Below the pieces are notes generated by a model. The model did not search any database. It saw only the letters and a list, made by a program, of their open reading frames with translations, and was not told the origin of the DNA. This document shows, piece by piece, positions 15,662 through 23,604 of a DNA stretch of 39,376 nt. The position numbers and the translations under genes are program-made. Source of the stretch: Verrucomicrobiota bacterium (GTDB taxonomy: Bacteria; Verrucomicrobiota; Kiritimatiellia; RFP12; UBA1067); the NCBI GenBank assembly GCA_023269675.1, contig JAHFSX010000049.1, positions 1-39,376 of the forward strand. Reading direction: 5' to 3'. Every line of letters begins with the position of its first letter. Within the stretch, counting starts at the first letter, position 1.

Positions 15662-16393
15662 ATGAAGAAACTCGTCAGCTCTCTGGTCGCGCTTGCGGTG
15701 GCCGCCTCAGTTGCCGCCGCGCTCCCGCCGGTGCCGCCCTTGACCGGCCGCGTGGTGGACCGTGCCGACGTGTTGTCGCCTGCGGACGAGCGGCGGCTGG
15801 AGGCGGCGGTCGTCGCGCTGGAACAGGCGACGGGCGGACAGATGGCGGTGCTGACGCTGCCGACCCTGGGCCAGGACGAGAGCCTCGAAGCTTACGGCCT
15901 GCGCGTGGCCGAGACGTGGAAAATCGGCATCAAGGGACGCGACAACGGCGCGGTGCTGCTGGTGGTGACGCAGGACCGGCAGATGCGGCTCGAGGTGGGC
16001 TACGGCTGGGAAGGCGCGGTGAACGACGCGCGCGCGGGAGACATCGTCCGCGCGATGACGGCGTTCTTCCGTCAGGGGCAGTTTGCGGACGGGATGGTGT
16101 TCGCGGTCCAGCAGGTGCAGACCTTCGTGACCGGCAGCGAGCCGCCCGAGGCGTTGCGGCCCCCGAAACAGAGCCGCCAGGCGCCGCCGCCGTGGGGCAT
16201 CACGCTTTTCTTCACGGTTGTCTTTATTCTGATGCTCATCAGTCGCCGCCGGGGTTTCCGTGCGGGGGCGGGACTGGGCGGTTTCGGCGGCGGTTTCGGG
16301 GGTGGGTTCGGGGGTGGGGGCTTTTCGGGTGGCGGTGGTTTCTCGGGTGGCGGCGGCAGTTACGGCGGCGGCGGTGCCTCCGGGCGCTGGTAG
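15662..16393 (+). CDS. TPM-domain (YgcG-like) membrane protein
   Basis: A 243-residue protein with a signal peptide (MKKLVSSLVALAVAASVAAA) and a TPM domain at about 28-165. The domain shows the family's GRVVDRADVLSPADERRLEAAV opening, LRVAETWKIGIKGRDNGAVLLVV, and RLEVGYGWEGAVNDARAG. A single membrane helix follows (about 182-198, ITLFFTVVFILMLI), then a glycine-rich tail ending GGGASGRW, typical of YgcG-like proteins. The TPM fold has been linked to photosystem II repair in plants, but its bacterial role is unclear. The ATG at 15662 follows an in-frame TTG and gives the natural signal peptide. The LamG gene follows after 47 bases. Confidence 0.88.
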   Translation: MKKLVSSLVALAVAASVAAALPPVPPLTGRVVDRADVLSPADERRLEAAVVALEQATGGQMAVLTLPTLGQDESLEAYGLRVAETWKIGIKGRDNGAVLLVVTQDRQMRLEVGYGWEGAVNDARAGDIVRAMTAFFRQGQFADGMVFAVQQVQTFVTGSEPPEALRPPKQSRQAPPPWGITLFFTVVFILMLISRRRGFRAGAGLGGFGGGFGGGFGGGGFSGGGGFSGGGGSYGGGGASGRW

Positions 16394-16440
16394 TCGCACC
16401 GGCAGGTCCTGCCGCTCCGTTTATTCTTGAGGGAGTGCGT

Positions 16441-17739
16441 ATGCGGATATGTTGGGTGACGGTCATCTGTCTGCTCTGCGGGGCGAGGGCTGCGCGTGCG
16501 GAGACGGCGCAAGCGCGCTCAGATCAAGTGGCGGCCCTGCCGGGACTGGTGGCGTTCTGGACGTTCGGACAGACCCGCGACGGCGTTTGGCAATCGGTCG
16601 GCGATGCGGGCACGTCGGCGCCCCGCTTTCCGCTCTATCTGCGGCGGATCGGCGACGCCCGGCGCTACACGCCCGACACGTGGCCCTACACCGACGCGGC
16701 CTCGCGGATCGAGACCGATGCGACCGGTCCCTTCGGGCATGCGGTCCGTTTCAATCAGGGCCACATCTACGCGGAGTCGCCGCGCGCCGCGTTCGACAAC
16801 GGGCCGCTGGACCTGTGCGGGGAGCGCGCGTTCACGCTGGTGGCGTGGACCAAGTTCACCGGCGCCCGCCACATGGTGGCGGGCATCTGGGACGAGGGCG
16901 GCTGGGACAAGTACCGCGGGCGGCGTCAGGCCGCGCTGTTCGGAGGGCTCTTCGGCCGCCAGGGACTGACGGCGCACGTGTCCGCCAGCGGGGCGGCCAG
17001 TTATCCGCAGTCGACGGCGAGCGGTAGCCAGTACGCGCGCGAACGGGCGCTGGACGGGGCGAACTTCACCAACCACCAGTGGGTCTGCCTGGCGATGACC
17101 TTTGATCCTGAGAAACATGAGGTGCGGGCTTGGCTGAACGGCGTGGCGACGCCGCTGGAGCTCCCGGACCCGGTCGCGCGCGACGTGTTCGGTAGCGACG
17201 CCCCGGCGCAGGCCAATCCGTTCCTTTTCCCTTGGCCGGTCTACTCGCCGCGCCGGTTCGTTCTCAAATATAACGGCTACGACGTGCGGAACACGGGCGT
17301 CTACGAGCACTGGCTGGAGGTGGATGCGCTGTCCGGGCGGTTCCGCTACGGCTGCAGGGCGCAGACCGCGGCGGCGGGGCGCTTCAAGGTGAGCGTCGAC
17401 GTGTTGCGCCACGGCGCCAGCCTGGCGGGCGCGCCGCTGGAGGGCGAGGTCAAACCGGGCTTGGTGCTGGCGCTGCCGCAAGGGATCGGCGTGCGGCAGG
17501 GCGACGAGATCCGCACGGGACTTTTTGTTTGGGCCGCCGGGGCGTGGACACGCGTGGGGACGGAGGTGGTCTATCCTGTGCCCGAGGGCGCGCCCTTCAC
17601 GCTGGGGCGGGCGCTGGGGTTGGGAAGCGAGGAGATCGCCCACGGCTCGCAGCTCGTCATGGACGGCGTGGCGGTGTTCGACCGCGTGCTGCCGCCGGAG
17701 ACGCTGCAGGCCATCAGCTTCAGCGCACCCGCGCGCTGA
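16441..17739 (+). CDS. secreted LamG-like lectin-fold protein
   Basis: A 432-residue exported protein. MRICWVTVICLLCGARAARA is the signal peptide, and GAGGGA about 7 bases upstream confirms the ATG (the frame is open far upstream, inside the TPM gene). Residues about 33-300 resemble a concanavalin A-like/LamG domain: LPGLVAFWTFGQT, GERAFTLVAWTKFTGARHMVAGIWDEGGWDKY, HQWVCLAMTFDPEKHEVRAWLNG. VMDGVAVFDRVLPPETLQ is the usual closing strand (DEVRIYDRALS-type). Such domains usually bind glycans, and no catalytic residues are evident. The FAD-dependent oxidoreductase follows after a short spacer holding a heptamer repeat. Confidence 0.75.
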   Translation: MRICWVTVICLLCGARAARAETAQARSDQVAALPGLVAFWTFGQTRDGVWQSVGDAGTSAPRFPLYLRRIGDARRYTPDTWPYTDAASRIETDATGPFGHAVRFNQGHIYAESPRAAFDNGPLDLCGERAFTLVAWTKFTGARHMVAGIWDEGGWDKYRGRRQAALFGGLFGRQGLTAHVSASGAASYPQSTASGSQYARERALDGANFTNHQWVCLAMTFDPEKHEVRAWLNGVATPLELPDPVARDVFGSDAPAQANPFLFPWPVYSPRRFVLKYNGYDVRNTGVYEHWLEVDALSGRFRYGCRAQTAAAGRFKVSVDVLRHGASLAGAPLEGEVKPGLVLALPQGIGVRQGDEIRTGLFVWAAGAWTRVGTEVVYPVPEGAPFTLGRALGLGSEEIAHGSQLVMDGVAVFDRVLPPETLQAISFSAPAR

Positions 17740-17757
17740 AGCCGCAAGCAGTGAGAC

Positions 17758-17785
17758 GTTACAGGTTACACGTTATGGGTTGATG
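17758..17785. repeat. four heptamer units
   Basis: GTTACAG, GTTACAC, GTTATGG and GTTGATG run in register from 17758 to 17785, between the LamG gene and the ribosome-binding site of the oxidoreductase gene. Units diverge towards the right end. It is one of six short-period motifs in this window. Confidence 0.6.
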
Positions 17786-17814
17786 CTCGAAACTTGAACG
17801 AAGGGGAGGCTCTT

Positions 17815-19203
17815 ATGAAGGGTGGATTCACACGTCGGGATATGTTGGGCAGGTTGGGGCTGGGCGGCACGGCGGTCGGCATGGGAATGCTGGCGGGACG
17901 CGGTTTCGCCGACGAGGCCACGGACGGCGATCCGGAGCGCGCGGGCTTCGCGAAGAACATCAAGTCGGTGCCGCCGACCACGCAGGACGGGCCGTCGGCT
18001 TTTATCGAGGGCGGCAAGGTGATGCAGCCGGCGCGGGAACTGCCGGTCTTTCACACGGCGGACGTGGTGGTGGTGGGCGGCGGCGCGGCGGGGTTCTCCG
18101 CGGCGGTGGCCGCGGCGCGGACCGGCGCCAAGGTGGCGCTGGTGGAGCGCTACGGCAGCCTCGGCGGCCTGTTCACGGACGGCATGGTGCTGATCGTGAT
18201 CGGCACGGGCACGCGCGAGAACGGCGAGTTCAAACTGGTGACGCGCGGCCTCTGCGAAGAGTTTTTGAAAAGGCTGGAGAAGATGGGCGACGGCGCGATC
18301 GTGTGCCGCGATCCGAAGGTGTACCAGCCCACGGTCGATCCCGAGGCCGCCAAGGTGCTGATGGACGACATGGTCCAAGAGGCGAAGATCGACATGTTCT
18401 TCCACACCTGGGGCGTGGACGTGATCCAGAGCGGAAATGCCGTGCAGGGAGTGGTCTTCGAGAGCAAAGAGGGACGCAAAGCGATCCTGGCCAAGGTGGT
18501 CGTGGACGCGACGGGCGACGGCGACATTTACCAAATGGCCGGCGCGGGTTACCAGCAGATTTCGCACGCGATCGGTTCGGTGTACCGCCTCGGAAATTAT
18601 GACCGCATCGACCGTTCGAAGATGCCGAAGGACTCGAAGCTGAACATGGGCTCTCTTGAGCCTCTCAAGTCCACGCGCTGGTTCAACAACCTCGGGCCGA
18701 AGGGCAACGGGTTGGACGTGCGCGATCTTTCGCGCGTCGAAATGATGCACCGCAAGTCGGCTTGGAACTACGTGCAGAAGCTCCGCAAGACCCCGGGCTG
18801 CGAAGAGGTGTTCCTGTTGCAGACGGCCTCGCAGCTCGGCGTGCGCGCGACGCGCCTGCTGGACGGCGCGGCGCGGATCGACAAGAAGGGCGCGGTTTCC
18901 GGCAAGACGTTCGAGGACGTCGTGGCGTTCTCCGGTGACGATTCGCTCAAGCATCCGGCCTTCGCCATCCCATACGGGGCGCTGCTGCCCAAGACCGTGG
19001 ACAACGTGGTGGCGGCCGGACGCTGCATCTCTTGCGCGCCGGACCTGATCGACCGCGCGCGGCTGATTCCGGTCTGCATGGTCACGGGCCACGCGGCCGG
19101 CGTGGCGGCGGCGCTGGCGGCCAAGGCGGGCGTGCGTCCGCGCGACGTGCCGGCCGCGGAGATCCAGAAGACGCTGCGCGAGCAGGGCGCCTATCTGGGC
19201 TAG
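17815..19203 (+). CDS. Tat-exported FAD-dependent oxidoreductase
   Basis: A 462-residue flavoprotein of the FAD_oxidored type. The N-terminus carries a twin-arginine signal (FTRRDMLGRLGLGGTAVGMG), implying folded export through Tat; a tatB-tatC pair lies at 30186-31423. From about residue 81, VVVVGGGAAGFSAAVAAARTGAKVALVE is the FAD-binding Rossmann segment, and a second FAD motif is VVVDATGDGDI. Near the C-terminus VVAAGRCISCAP followed by MVTGHAAGVAAALAAK is the usual closing FAD contact. The substrate is unknown. GAAGGGGAGG upstream of the ATG at 17815 supports that start over a TTG at 17794. Confidence 0.88.
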   Translation: MKGGFTRRDMLGRLGLGGTAVGMGMLAGRGFADEATDGDPERAGFAKNIKSVPPTTQDGPSAFIEGGKVMQPARELPVFHTADVVVVGGGAAGFSAAVAAARTGAKVALVERYGSLGGLFTDGMVLIVIGTGTRENGEFKLVTRGLCEEFLKRLEKMGDGAIVCRDPKVYQPTVDPEAAKVLMDDMVQEAKIDMFFHTWGVDVIQSGNAVQGVVFESKEGRKAILAKVVVDATGDGDIYQMAGAGYQQISHAIGSVYRLGNYDRIDRSKMPKDSKLNMGSLEPLKSTRWFNNLGPKGNGLDVRDLSRVEMMHRKSAWNYVQKLRKTPGCEEVFLLQTASQLGVRATRLLDGAARIDKKGAVSGKTFEDVVAFSGDDSLKHPAFAIPYGALLPKTVDNVVAAGRCISCAPDLIDRARLIPVCMVTGHAAGVAAALAAKAGVRPRDVPAAEIQKTLREQGAYLG

Positions 19204-19236
19204 TACGCGTTATAGCAAGAAATGACGGAATGCTTA

Positions 19237-19304
19237 GACATGATTACATGATTAACATGATTGGTTCTTGTGTGTCATAATCATGAAAGTTAGGTAATCA
19301 TGTC
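19237..19304. repeat. ACATGATT tandem units with inverted mate
   Basis: ACATGATT, ACATGATTA and ACATGATT occupy 19238-19262. GACATGATTAC at 19237-19247 is exactly mirrored by GTAATCATGTC at 19294-19304, and TAATCATG at 19278-19285 gives a second pairing choice. It lies between two convergent genes, so it may help end transcription, although neither strand shows a T-run after the stem. Confidence 0.7.
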
Positions 19305-19364
19305 AAAAAAGTATATTTGTGACGTGGACCGGCACACCTTCCGCCCATTTGCGGGGAGGAACTC

Positions 19365-19814
19365 TCAGTGCGGCGTCTGCGTGCCGGGAGCGTTGGTCGC
19401 GGCAGTCGGCCGCTGCTCCGCCGCCGGGGCGCGCAGCAGCGTTTCGATGTCGCGATCCCACAGTCGCTCGTGTTGCGGATCGCGCGGGTCCGTGGGGGCT
19501 GAGCCCGGCAACGGCCGCAACAGCCCTTCGGACAGGGCCGGCGCGTGCCGCTTGTCATTCAGCGGAATCCGCACGCCGGCCTCGTAGCCCCAGAACGGGG
19601 CGTATCCATATTGGCCGTAGGGGTAATAGCTTCCGCAGCGGTACGGCAACACGCCCACGCCGACGGCGGGATACGCCCGCCAGTAGGGGTCGTAACCGTA
19701 GCAGGGGAAAGGCGACCATCCCCATCCCGCGACCACATCCAGCGTGGGAGCGTCGTCCCCTTTCAGCCCAAGGGCCACCGCAAAAAAACATGCGGCCAGA
19801 AGCTGCTTTTTCAT
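19365..19814 (-). CDS. small secreted Tyr/Pro/Gly-rich protein
   Basis: A 149-residue protein that is not recognised. MKKQLLAACFFAVALGLKG is a plausible signal peptide. The next part is rich in Tyr, Trp, Pro and Gly (VVAGWGWSPFPCYGYDPYWRAYP, YYPYGQYGYAPFWGYEAGVRIPLND), a composition often seen in surface-exposed small proteins. The tail is Ala/Pro/Thr-rich and probably unstructured. No Shine-Dalgarno is seen; instead TATAAT stands 6 bases before the ATG, implying a leaderless message. The frame extends 13 codons upstream, but that removes the signal peptide. Confidence 0.65.
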   Translation of the reverse strand: MKKQLLAACFFAVALGLKGDDAPTLDVVAGWGWSPFPCYGYDPYWRAYPAVGVGVLPYRCGSYYPYGQYGYAPFWGYEAGVRIPLNDKRHAPALSEGLLRPLPGSAPTDPRDPQHERLWDRDIETLLRAPAAEQRPTAATNAPGTQTPH

Positions 19815-19820
19815 GCGGTC

Positions 19821-19849
19821 ATTATACCGCAAGGGGCGCGCGGTAAAAA
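19821..19849 (-). promoter_or_regulatory. promoter for a leaderless mRNA
   Basis: On the minus strand TATAAT lies at 19826-19821, directly upstream of the ATG at 19814-19812, so the expected first transcribed base coincides with the A of the start codon. The -35 region (TTTTTA, 17-base spacing) is weak. No ribosome-binding site could fit. Confidence 0.4.
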
Positions 19850-19952
19850 TCACGATTTTGAAGAGGGCTCCCTGCGCGTCGGGAGACCGTTCGCAGGTTG
19901 CACAGGCCCGGCATACGTGAGGAGGCTCGCAACGTTGAAGGTTTGTGCGCTG

Positions 19953-20954
19953 CTAGGCGAGCGTGAACCCTTCGGACGGCGAGAAGACGAGGGCGTGCTG
20001 GCAGGTGGGGACACCCTGCGGCGCGAGGTGGATGAGCGCGAGCGGGTTGTGGAAGCCGATGCGCACGAGGTCCTCCAGCGCGAACAGCCCGAGTCCGTGC
20101 AGCACGTTCATGCACTGGAGCAAGGTGGCGGACGAGCCGACCAGGCACTGCTTTTCGGGGTTGTGCAGCTTGCCGTCCGGCTCGAGCACGGCGGCGTTGC
20201 CGAGCACGTGGTAGGCGCCGGGGGGCAGGCCCGCGGCGGGCGAGGCGTCGGAGGTGGCGATGAGCCGCGCCGCGCCCGCGGCGCGTGCCAGCACCTTGAG
20301 CACGTGGTGCGGCAGGTGGTGGCCGTCCGCGATGAAGAGGATTTTCAGGCGCTCTTCGGCCAGGCCCGCGAGCAGCGGGTTGTTGTGGCGGTGCACGAGG
20401 TTGGGCATGCCGTTGCCCAGGTGGGTGAGCGCGGTGGCGCCGGCCTCGGCCAGACGGGCGAGGTCGGCCGGGCCCGCGAGCTGGTGCCCGCACGAGACCG
20501 CCACGCCTTGCGCGACCGCGTGGCGCGCGAGCTCCGCCGCGCCGGGAAGCTCAGCGGCGAGCGTGAGCAGCCGCAGCCGCCCGTCCGACCAGGCGCAGAG
20601 GCGGTCGAAGAGCGCGACGTCCGGCGCGTGCACGGCGGCGGGGTCGTGCGCGCCGACGGCCCCGGGCTCACGCGAGATGAACGGCCCTTCGAGATGGATG
20701 CCCGGCACGTGGCGCGCGAGCGTCGCGTCTTTTTTGAGCGCGCTCACGATCACGGTCAGGTTACGGTGCAGGACAGCCTCCGAACCCGTGATGAGCGTGG
20801 GCAGGAAGGCGGCGGTGCCGCGCGCGATAAGCGCGTGGCCGGCATGCAGGAAGGCCTCTTCGGTGAGCGCCGCGCTGCTGAAGTCGACGCCGATGAAGCC
20901 GTTGACCTGCAGGTCGACGAAGCCGGGGATGTGGAGGGGTGTGGAAGAGTTCAT
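19953..20954 (-). CDS. nagA: N-acetylglucosamine-6-phosphate deacetylase-like
   Basis: A 333-residue amidohydrolase, predicted to deacetylate GlcNAc-6-phosphate to GlcN-6-phosphate for the adjacent NagB. The NagA landmarks are present: PGFVDLQVNGFIGVDF, GIHLEGPFIS (metal Glu), CGHQLA and LTHLGNGM (metal His; the usual sequence is THLFNAM), IADGHHLP, and ATSDASPAAGLPPG with the catalytic Asp. It is shorter than the usual ~380 residues because it starts at the barrel and lacks the N-terminal beta-sandwich strands. The start codon lies inside an 8-base tandem repeat and no Shine-Dalgarno is visible. nagB lies 134 bases upstream on the same strand. Confidence 0.85.
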   Translation of the reverse strand: MNSSTPLHIPGFVDLQVNGFIGVDFSSAALTEEAFLHAGHALIARGTAAFLPTLITGSEAVLHRNLTVIVSALKKDATLARHVPGIHLEGPFISREPGAVGAHDPAAVHAPDVALFDRLCAWSDGRLRLLTLAAELPGAAELARHAVAQGVAVSCGHQLAGPADLARLAEAGATALTHLGNGMPNLVHRHNNPLLAGLAEERLKILFIADGHHLPHHVLKVLARAAGAARLIATSDASPAAGLPPGAYHVLGNAAVLEPDGKLHNPEKQCLVGSSATLLQCMNVLHGLGLFALEDLVRIGFHNPLALIHLAPQGVPTCQHALVFSPSEGFTLA

Positions 20955-20996
20955 GAGTTCATTAGTTCATTAGTGCATTAGTTCATGAGTGCATGA
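20949..20996. repeat. octanucleotide tandem repeat over the nagA start
   Basis: Six units of GT(T/G)CAT(T/G)A run without interruption from 20949 to 20996. On the minus strand every unit carries an ATG (CAT on the plus strand), and the nagA start at 20954 is the one in the first unit. Because the unit is 8 bases, successive ATGs are in different frames, and a gain or loss of units would alter the upstream ATGs and spacing. Confidence 0.8.
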
Positions 20997-21088
20997 GGTC
21001 GCGCGTGCAAGAGTCAACTGCCCGGAAGCCTGGCCTTCTTGACGGGGAATGGAGGGCGAGGCTCTGTCGAGCCGCGGTGAGGTCCTGA

Positions 21089-21838
21089 TTAGTGGTGCCG
21101 CGTCAGCAGCGAGGCCGAGCCTTGGTCGAGGAAGAGGCCGCAGTCGGCGTGCGTGCGCAGCACCGATGCGGGGCAGAGGTTGGTCAGCGGGCCTTCGAGC
21201 GCGCCTTTGACGGCCTGCGCCTTGCGTTCGTCGGGCACGGTGCAGACGATGCGGCGGCTCTTCAGGATCTGGGGGATGGACATGGAGATCGCGCGCTGGG
21301 GCACGTCCGCGAAGGTCGGGAACCAGCCCTCGCCGAGCTGCTGCTTGCGGCAGGCCTCGTCGAGCGTGACGACCAGGTAGGCGTCCTTGGCGTTGAAGTT
21401 GGCGGGCGGATCGTTGAAGGCGAGGTGGCCGTTCTCGCCGATGCCGATGCAGGCCACGTCGATGGGGTGCTGCGCGATCAGGTCGCCGAGGCGGCGGCAC
21501 TCGGCCGCGGGGTCGGGGTTCTCGCCGTTCACCTCGTGGAAGGCGGCGAGGCGGGAGGGCAGCGCGGCCACGAAGCGCTCGCGCAGATAGGCGCGGAAGC
21601 TGGCCTTGTGGGTGACGGGCAGGCCGATGTACTCGTCGAGGTGGAAGGCGGTGACCTTGTGCCAGTCGATGCCGTCGGCGGCGGTCAGCGCCCGGAGCAT
21701 CTCGAACTGGCTGGCGCCGGTGGCGACGATCAGATTGGCGCGGCCGCTGGCGGCGAGCGCCTGGCGGAGGCCTTCGGCGGCGGACGCGGCGGCGGCCTGG
21801 CCGAGCGCGTGCTTGCTGGGTGAAACGTCAACGAACAT
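21089..21838 (-). CDS. nagB: glucosamine-6-phosphate deaminase
   Basis: A 249-residue NagB/6-phosphogluconolactonase-family enzyme that converts glucosamine-6-phosphate to fructose-6-phosphate and ammonia. The motifs are VATGASQFEMLRAL (phosphate-binding start), FHLDEYIGLP (catalytic Asp), and CIGIGENGHLAFNDPP with the catalytic His and its pocket. The length is slightly below the usual ~260. The ATG at 21838 lies inside the end of rarA (11-base overlap), with AAAGGGAC upstream, so the two are likely translationally coupled. With nagA downstream this is an amino-sugar degradation pair, but no transporter or NagC-type regulator is nearby. Confidence 0.93.
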   Translation of the reverse strand: MFVDVSPSKHALGQAAAASAAEGLRQALAASGRANLIVATGASQFEMLRALTAADGIDWHKVTAFHLDEYIGLPVTHKASFRAYLRERFVAALPSRLAAFHEVNGENPDPAAECRRLGDLIAQHPIDVACIGIGENGHLAFNDPPANFNAKDAYLVVTLDEACRKQQLGEGWFPTFADVPQRAISMSIPQILKSRRIVCTVPDERKAQAVKGALEGPLTNLCPASVLRTHADCGLFLDQGSASLLTRHH

Positions 21839-23186
21839 GGCGGGTCCCTTTCTTGAGCTTCTCGACAAGCTCCATGCGTTTGGCGATGGTGTCCTCGTAG
21901 CCCTGGCGGGTCGGCCGGTAGTAGGCTTTGACGGCGGGCAGGTAATCCTGCTGAACCGTATGCTGGTCGAAATCATGCGGGTATTTGTAGGCGATGTCAA
22001 GTCCCTCGCGCCCGACCGCCGCGACATGGATGTTTTTCAGGTGTTCCGGAACGGCCAGCGTGCGGCCCGACCGCACGTCGGCGAGGGCCTCGTCCACGGC
22101 GAGGTAGGCGGCGTTGCTCTTGGGCGCGGTGGCGAGGTAGGTGGTGGCCTGGGCGAGCGTGATGCGGGCCTCGGGCATGCCGATGAACTCGACCGCCTGC
22201 ATGGCGGCGACGGCGACCGTGAGGCCGCGCGGGTCGGCGTTGCCGATGTCTTCGGAGGCCAGGATGATGAGGCGGCGCGCGATGAAGCGCGGGTCCTCGC
22301 CGGCCTCCAGCATTTTGGCGAGCCAGTAGACCGCGGCCTGCGGGTCGGAGCCGCGCACGGATTTGATGAAGGCCGAGATGGTGTCGTAGTGGCCGTCCTC
22401 GTCCTTGTCGTACAGCACCATCTTGCGCTGCACGCACTCCTCCATCACGGTGTGCGTGATGTTGACGACGCCGTCCGCGTCGGCCGGGGTGGAGAGCACG
22501 GCGACCTCGAGGGCGGTCAGCGCGCGGCGGGCATCGCCGTCGCAGATGGTCGAGAGGAAGTGGATCGCGTCGGGGGTGATCGCGGTCGTGATGTGGCCGA
22601 GGCCGCGCAGGGCGTCGGCGAGGGCGCGCTGCACGAGAAGCGCGATGGAGGGCTCGTCCAGGGGCCGCAGCTCGAAGACCAGCGAACGCGAGGTGAGCGG
22701 GCTGTTGACGAAGATGTTGGGGTTGTGGGTGGTGGCGCCCACGAGGGTGACCGTGCCGTTCTCGACGTAGGGCAGGAGCACGTCCTGCTGGGATTTGCTG
22801 AAGCGGTGGAGTTCGTCCACGAAGAGGATGGTGCCGCGGCCCTCCTTGAAGAGCTTGGCGGTCTCGCAGATGTTGCGCAGGGTGGCGACGTTGGAAAGCA
22901 CGCCGCTGGTGCGCTCGAAGCGGCGTTTGGTGACGCGGGCGATGACCTCGGCCAGCGTGGTCTTGCCGCAGCCGGGCGGACCGTAGAAGATCAGGTTGGT
23001 GAGGCGGTCGGCCTCGATGACGCGGCGCAGCAGCTTGCCGGGGCCGAGGATGTGGTCTTGGCCGAGCACCTCTTCCAGCGTTTCCGGGCGCATGCGGGCG
23101 GCCAGCGGCTGGCGCGCGGCCGCGGAGAGGGGGGCCTCGTCGTCGCGCGCGTCCGCGTCGTCATTGAACAGGTCGCTATCTGACAT
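21828..23186 (-). CDS. rarA: replication-associated recombination protein A
   Basis: A 452-residue clamp-loader-like AAA+ ATPase (RarA/MgsA, homologue of WRNIP1) that acts at stalled replication forks. The Walker A is GPPGCGKT at 69-76, the Walker B is ILFVDELHRF (Asp124-Glu125), and sensor regions lie in VGATTHNPNIFVNSPLTSR. The C-terminal tetramerisation domain is typical (DPQAAVYWLAKMLEAGEDPRFIARRL, EDIGNADP, YKYPHDF). Length is normal. The start overlaps the end of the VanZ-like gene by 11 bases and the end overlaps nagB, placing it in a tightly packed operon whose other genes have unrelated roles. Confidence 0.96.
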   Translation of the reverse strand: MSDSDLFNDDADARDDEAPLSAAARQPLAARMRPETLEEVLGQDHILGPGKLLRRVIEADRLTNLIFYGPPGCGKTTLAEVIARVTKRRFERTSGVLSNVATLRNICETAKLFKEGRGTILFVDELHRFSKSQQDVLLPYVENGTVTLVGATTHNPNIFVNSPLTSRSLVFELRPLDEPSIALLVQRALADALRGLGHITTAITPDAIHFLSTICDGDARRALTALEVAVLSTPADADGVVNITHTVMEECVQRKMVLYDKDEDGHYDTISAFIKSVRGSDPQAAVYWLAKMLEAGEDPRFIARRLIILASEDIGNADPRGLTVAVAAMQAVEFIGMPEARITLAQATTYLATAPKSNAAYLAVDEALADVRSGRTLAVPEHLKNIHVAAVGREGLDIAYKYPHDFDQHTVQQDYLPAVKAYYRPTRQGYEDTIAKRMELVEKLKKGTRHVR

Positions 23187-23604
23187 GGGGCTCTCCCTCC
23201 GGGACGGGACGTAGAGACGAACGGCGGGACCAGGCGCAGACGAGCAGCGCGGAGGTCAAGGCCCCTGCGGTGTTGGCGAGCGCGTCCAGCGGATCCATCG
23301 AGCGGCTGGTGGTGAACAGTCCTTGGCAGACCTCCATGGCGAGGCCGTACAGGGCGGCGAAAAAGACGACGCGCAGGACGGTCGCGAGGCGGCCCCGGCG
23401 CTCGCGCGTCAGCACATGCAGGTAAGTGGCGGTCAGGGCTGCGTACAAGAGCACGTGGATGATTTTGTCAACGCCGCCGAACGGCGCCAAAGGTTTCGCC
23501 ACCTGCTTGAAGAAGTGGGCGGGCAGCAGCGACAGCGCGGGGATGAGCAGCGTCATCACGAGGGCGGGGCCGTAGCGGCGCAAGGAATGAATGTCGGCGT
23601 TCAT
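23176..23604 (-). CDS. VanZ-like membrane protein
   Basis: A 142-residue membrane protein of the VanZ-like family. It has about four hydrophobic segments (ALVMTLLIPALSLL, IIHVLLYAALTATYLHVL, VLRVVFFAALYGLAMEVCQ, ANTAGALTSALLVCA). The conserved features are the Lys and His of DKIIHVLLYA and the signature MEVCQGLFTTSRSMDPLDALANTAGA. In enterococci VanZ confers teicoplanin resistance, but most relatives have no known role, and resistance should not be inferred here. The ATG at 23604 overlaps the epimerase stop as ATGA, and the 3' end overlaps rarA by 11 bases. Confidence 0.85.
   Translation of the reverse strand: MNADIHSLRRYGPALVMTLLIPALSLLPAHFFKQVAKPLAPFGGVDKIIHVLLYAALTATYLHVLTRERRGRLATVLRVVFFAALYGLAMEVCQGLFTTSRSMDPLDALANTAGALTSALLVCAWSRRSSLRPVPEGEPHVR

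Noticed and set aside
23176..23604. VanZ-like gene as a glycopeptide resistance determinant
   Set aside because: The VanZ-like family is broad and mostly of unknown role; no other van genes are nearby and the organism appears Gram-negative.
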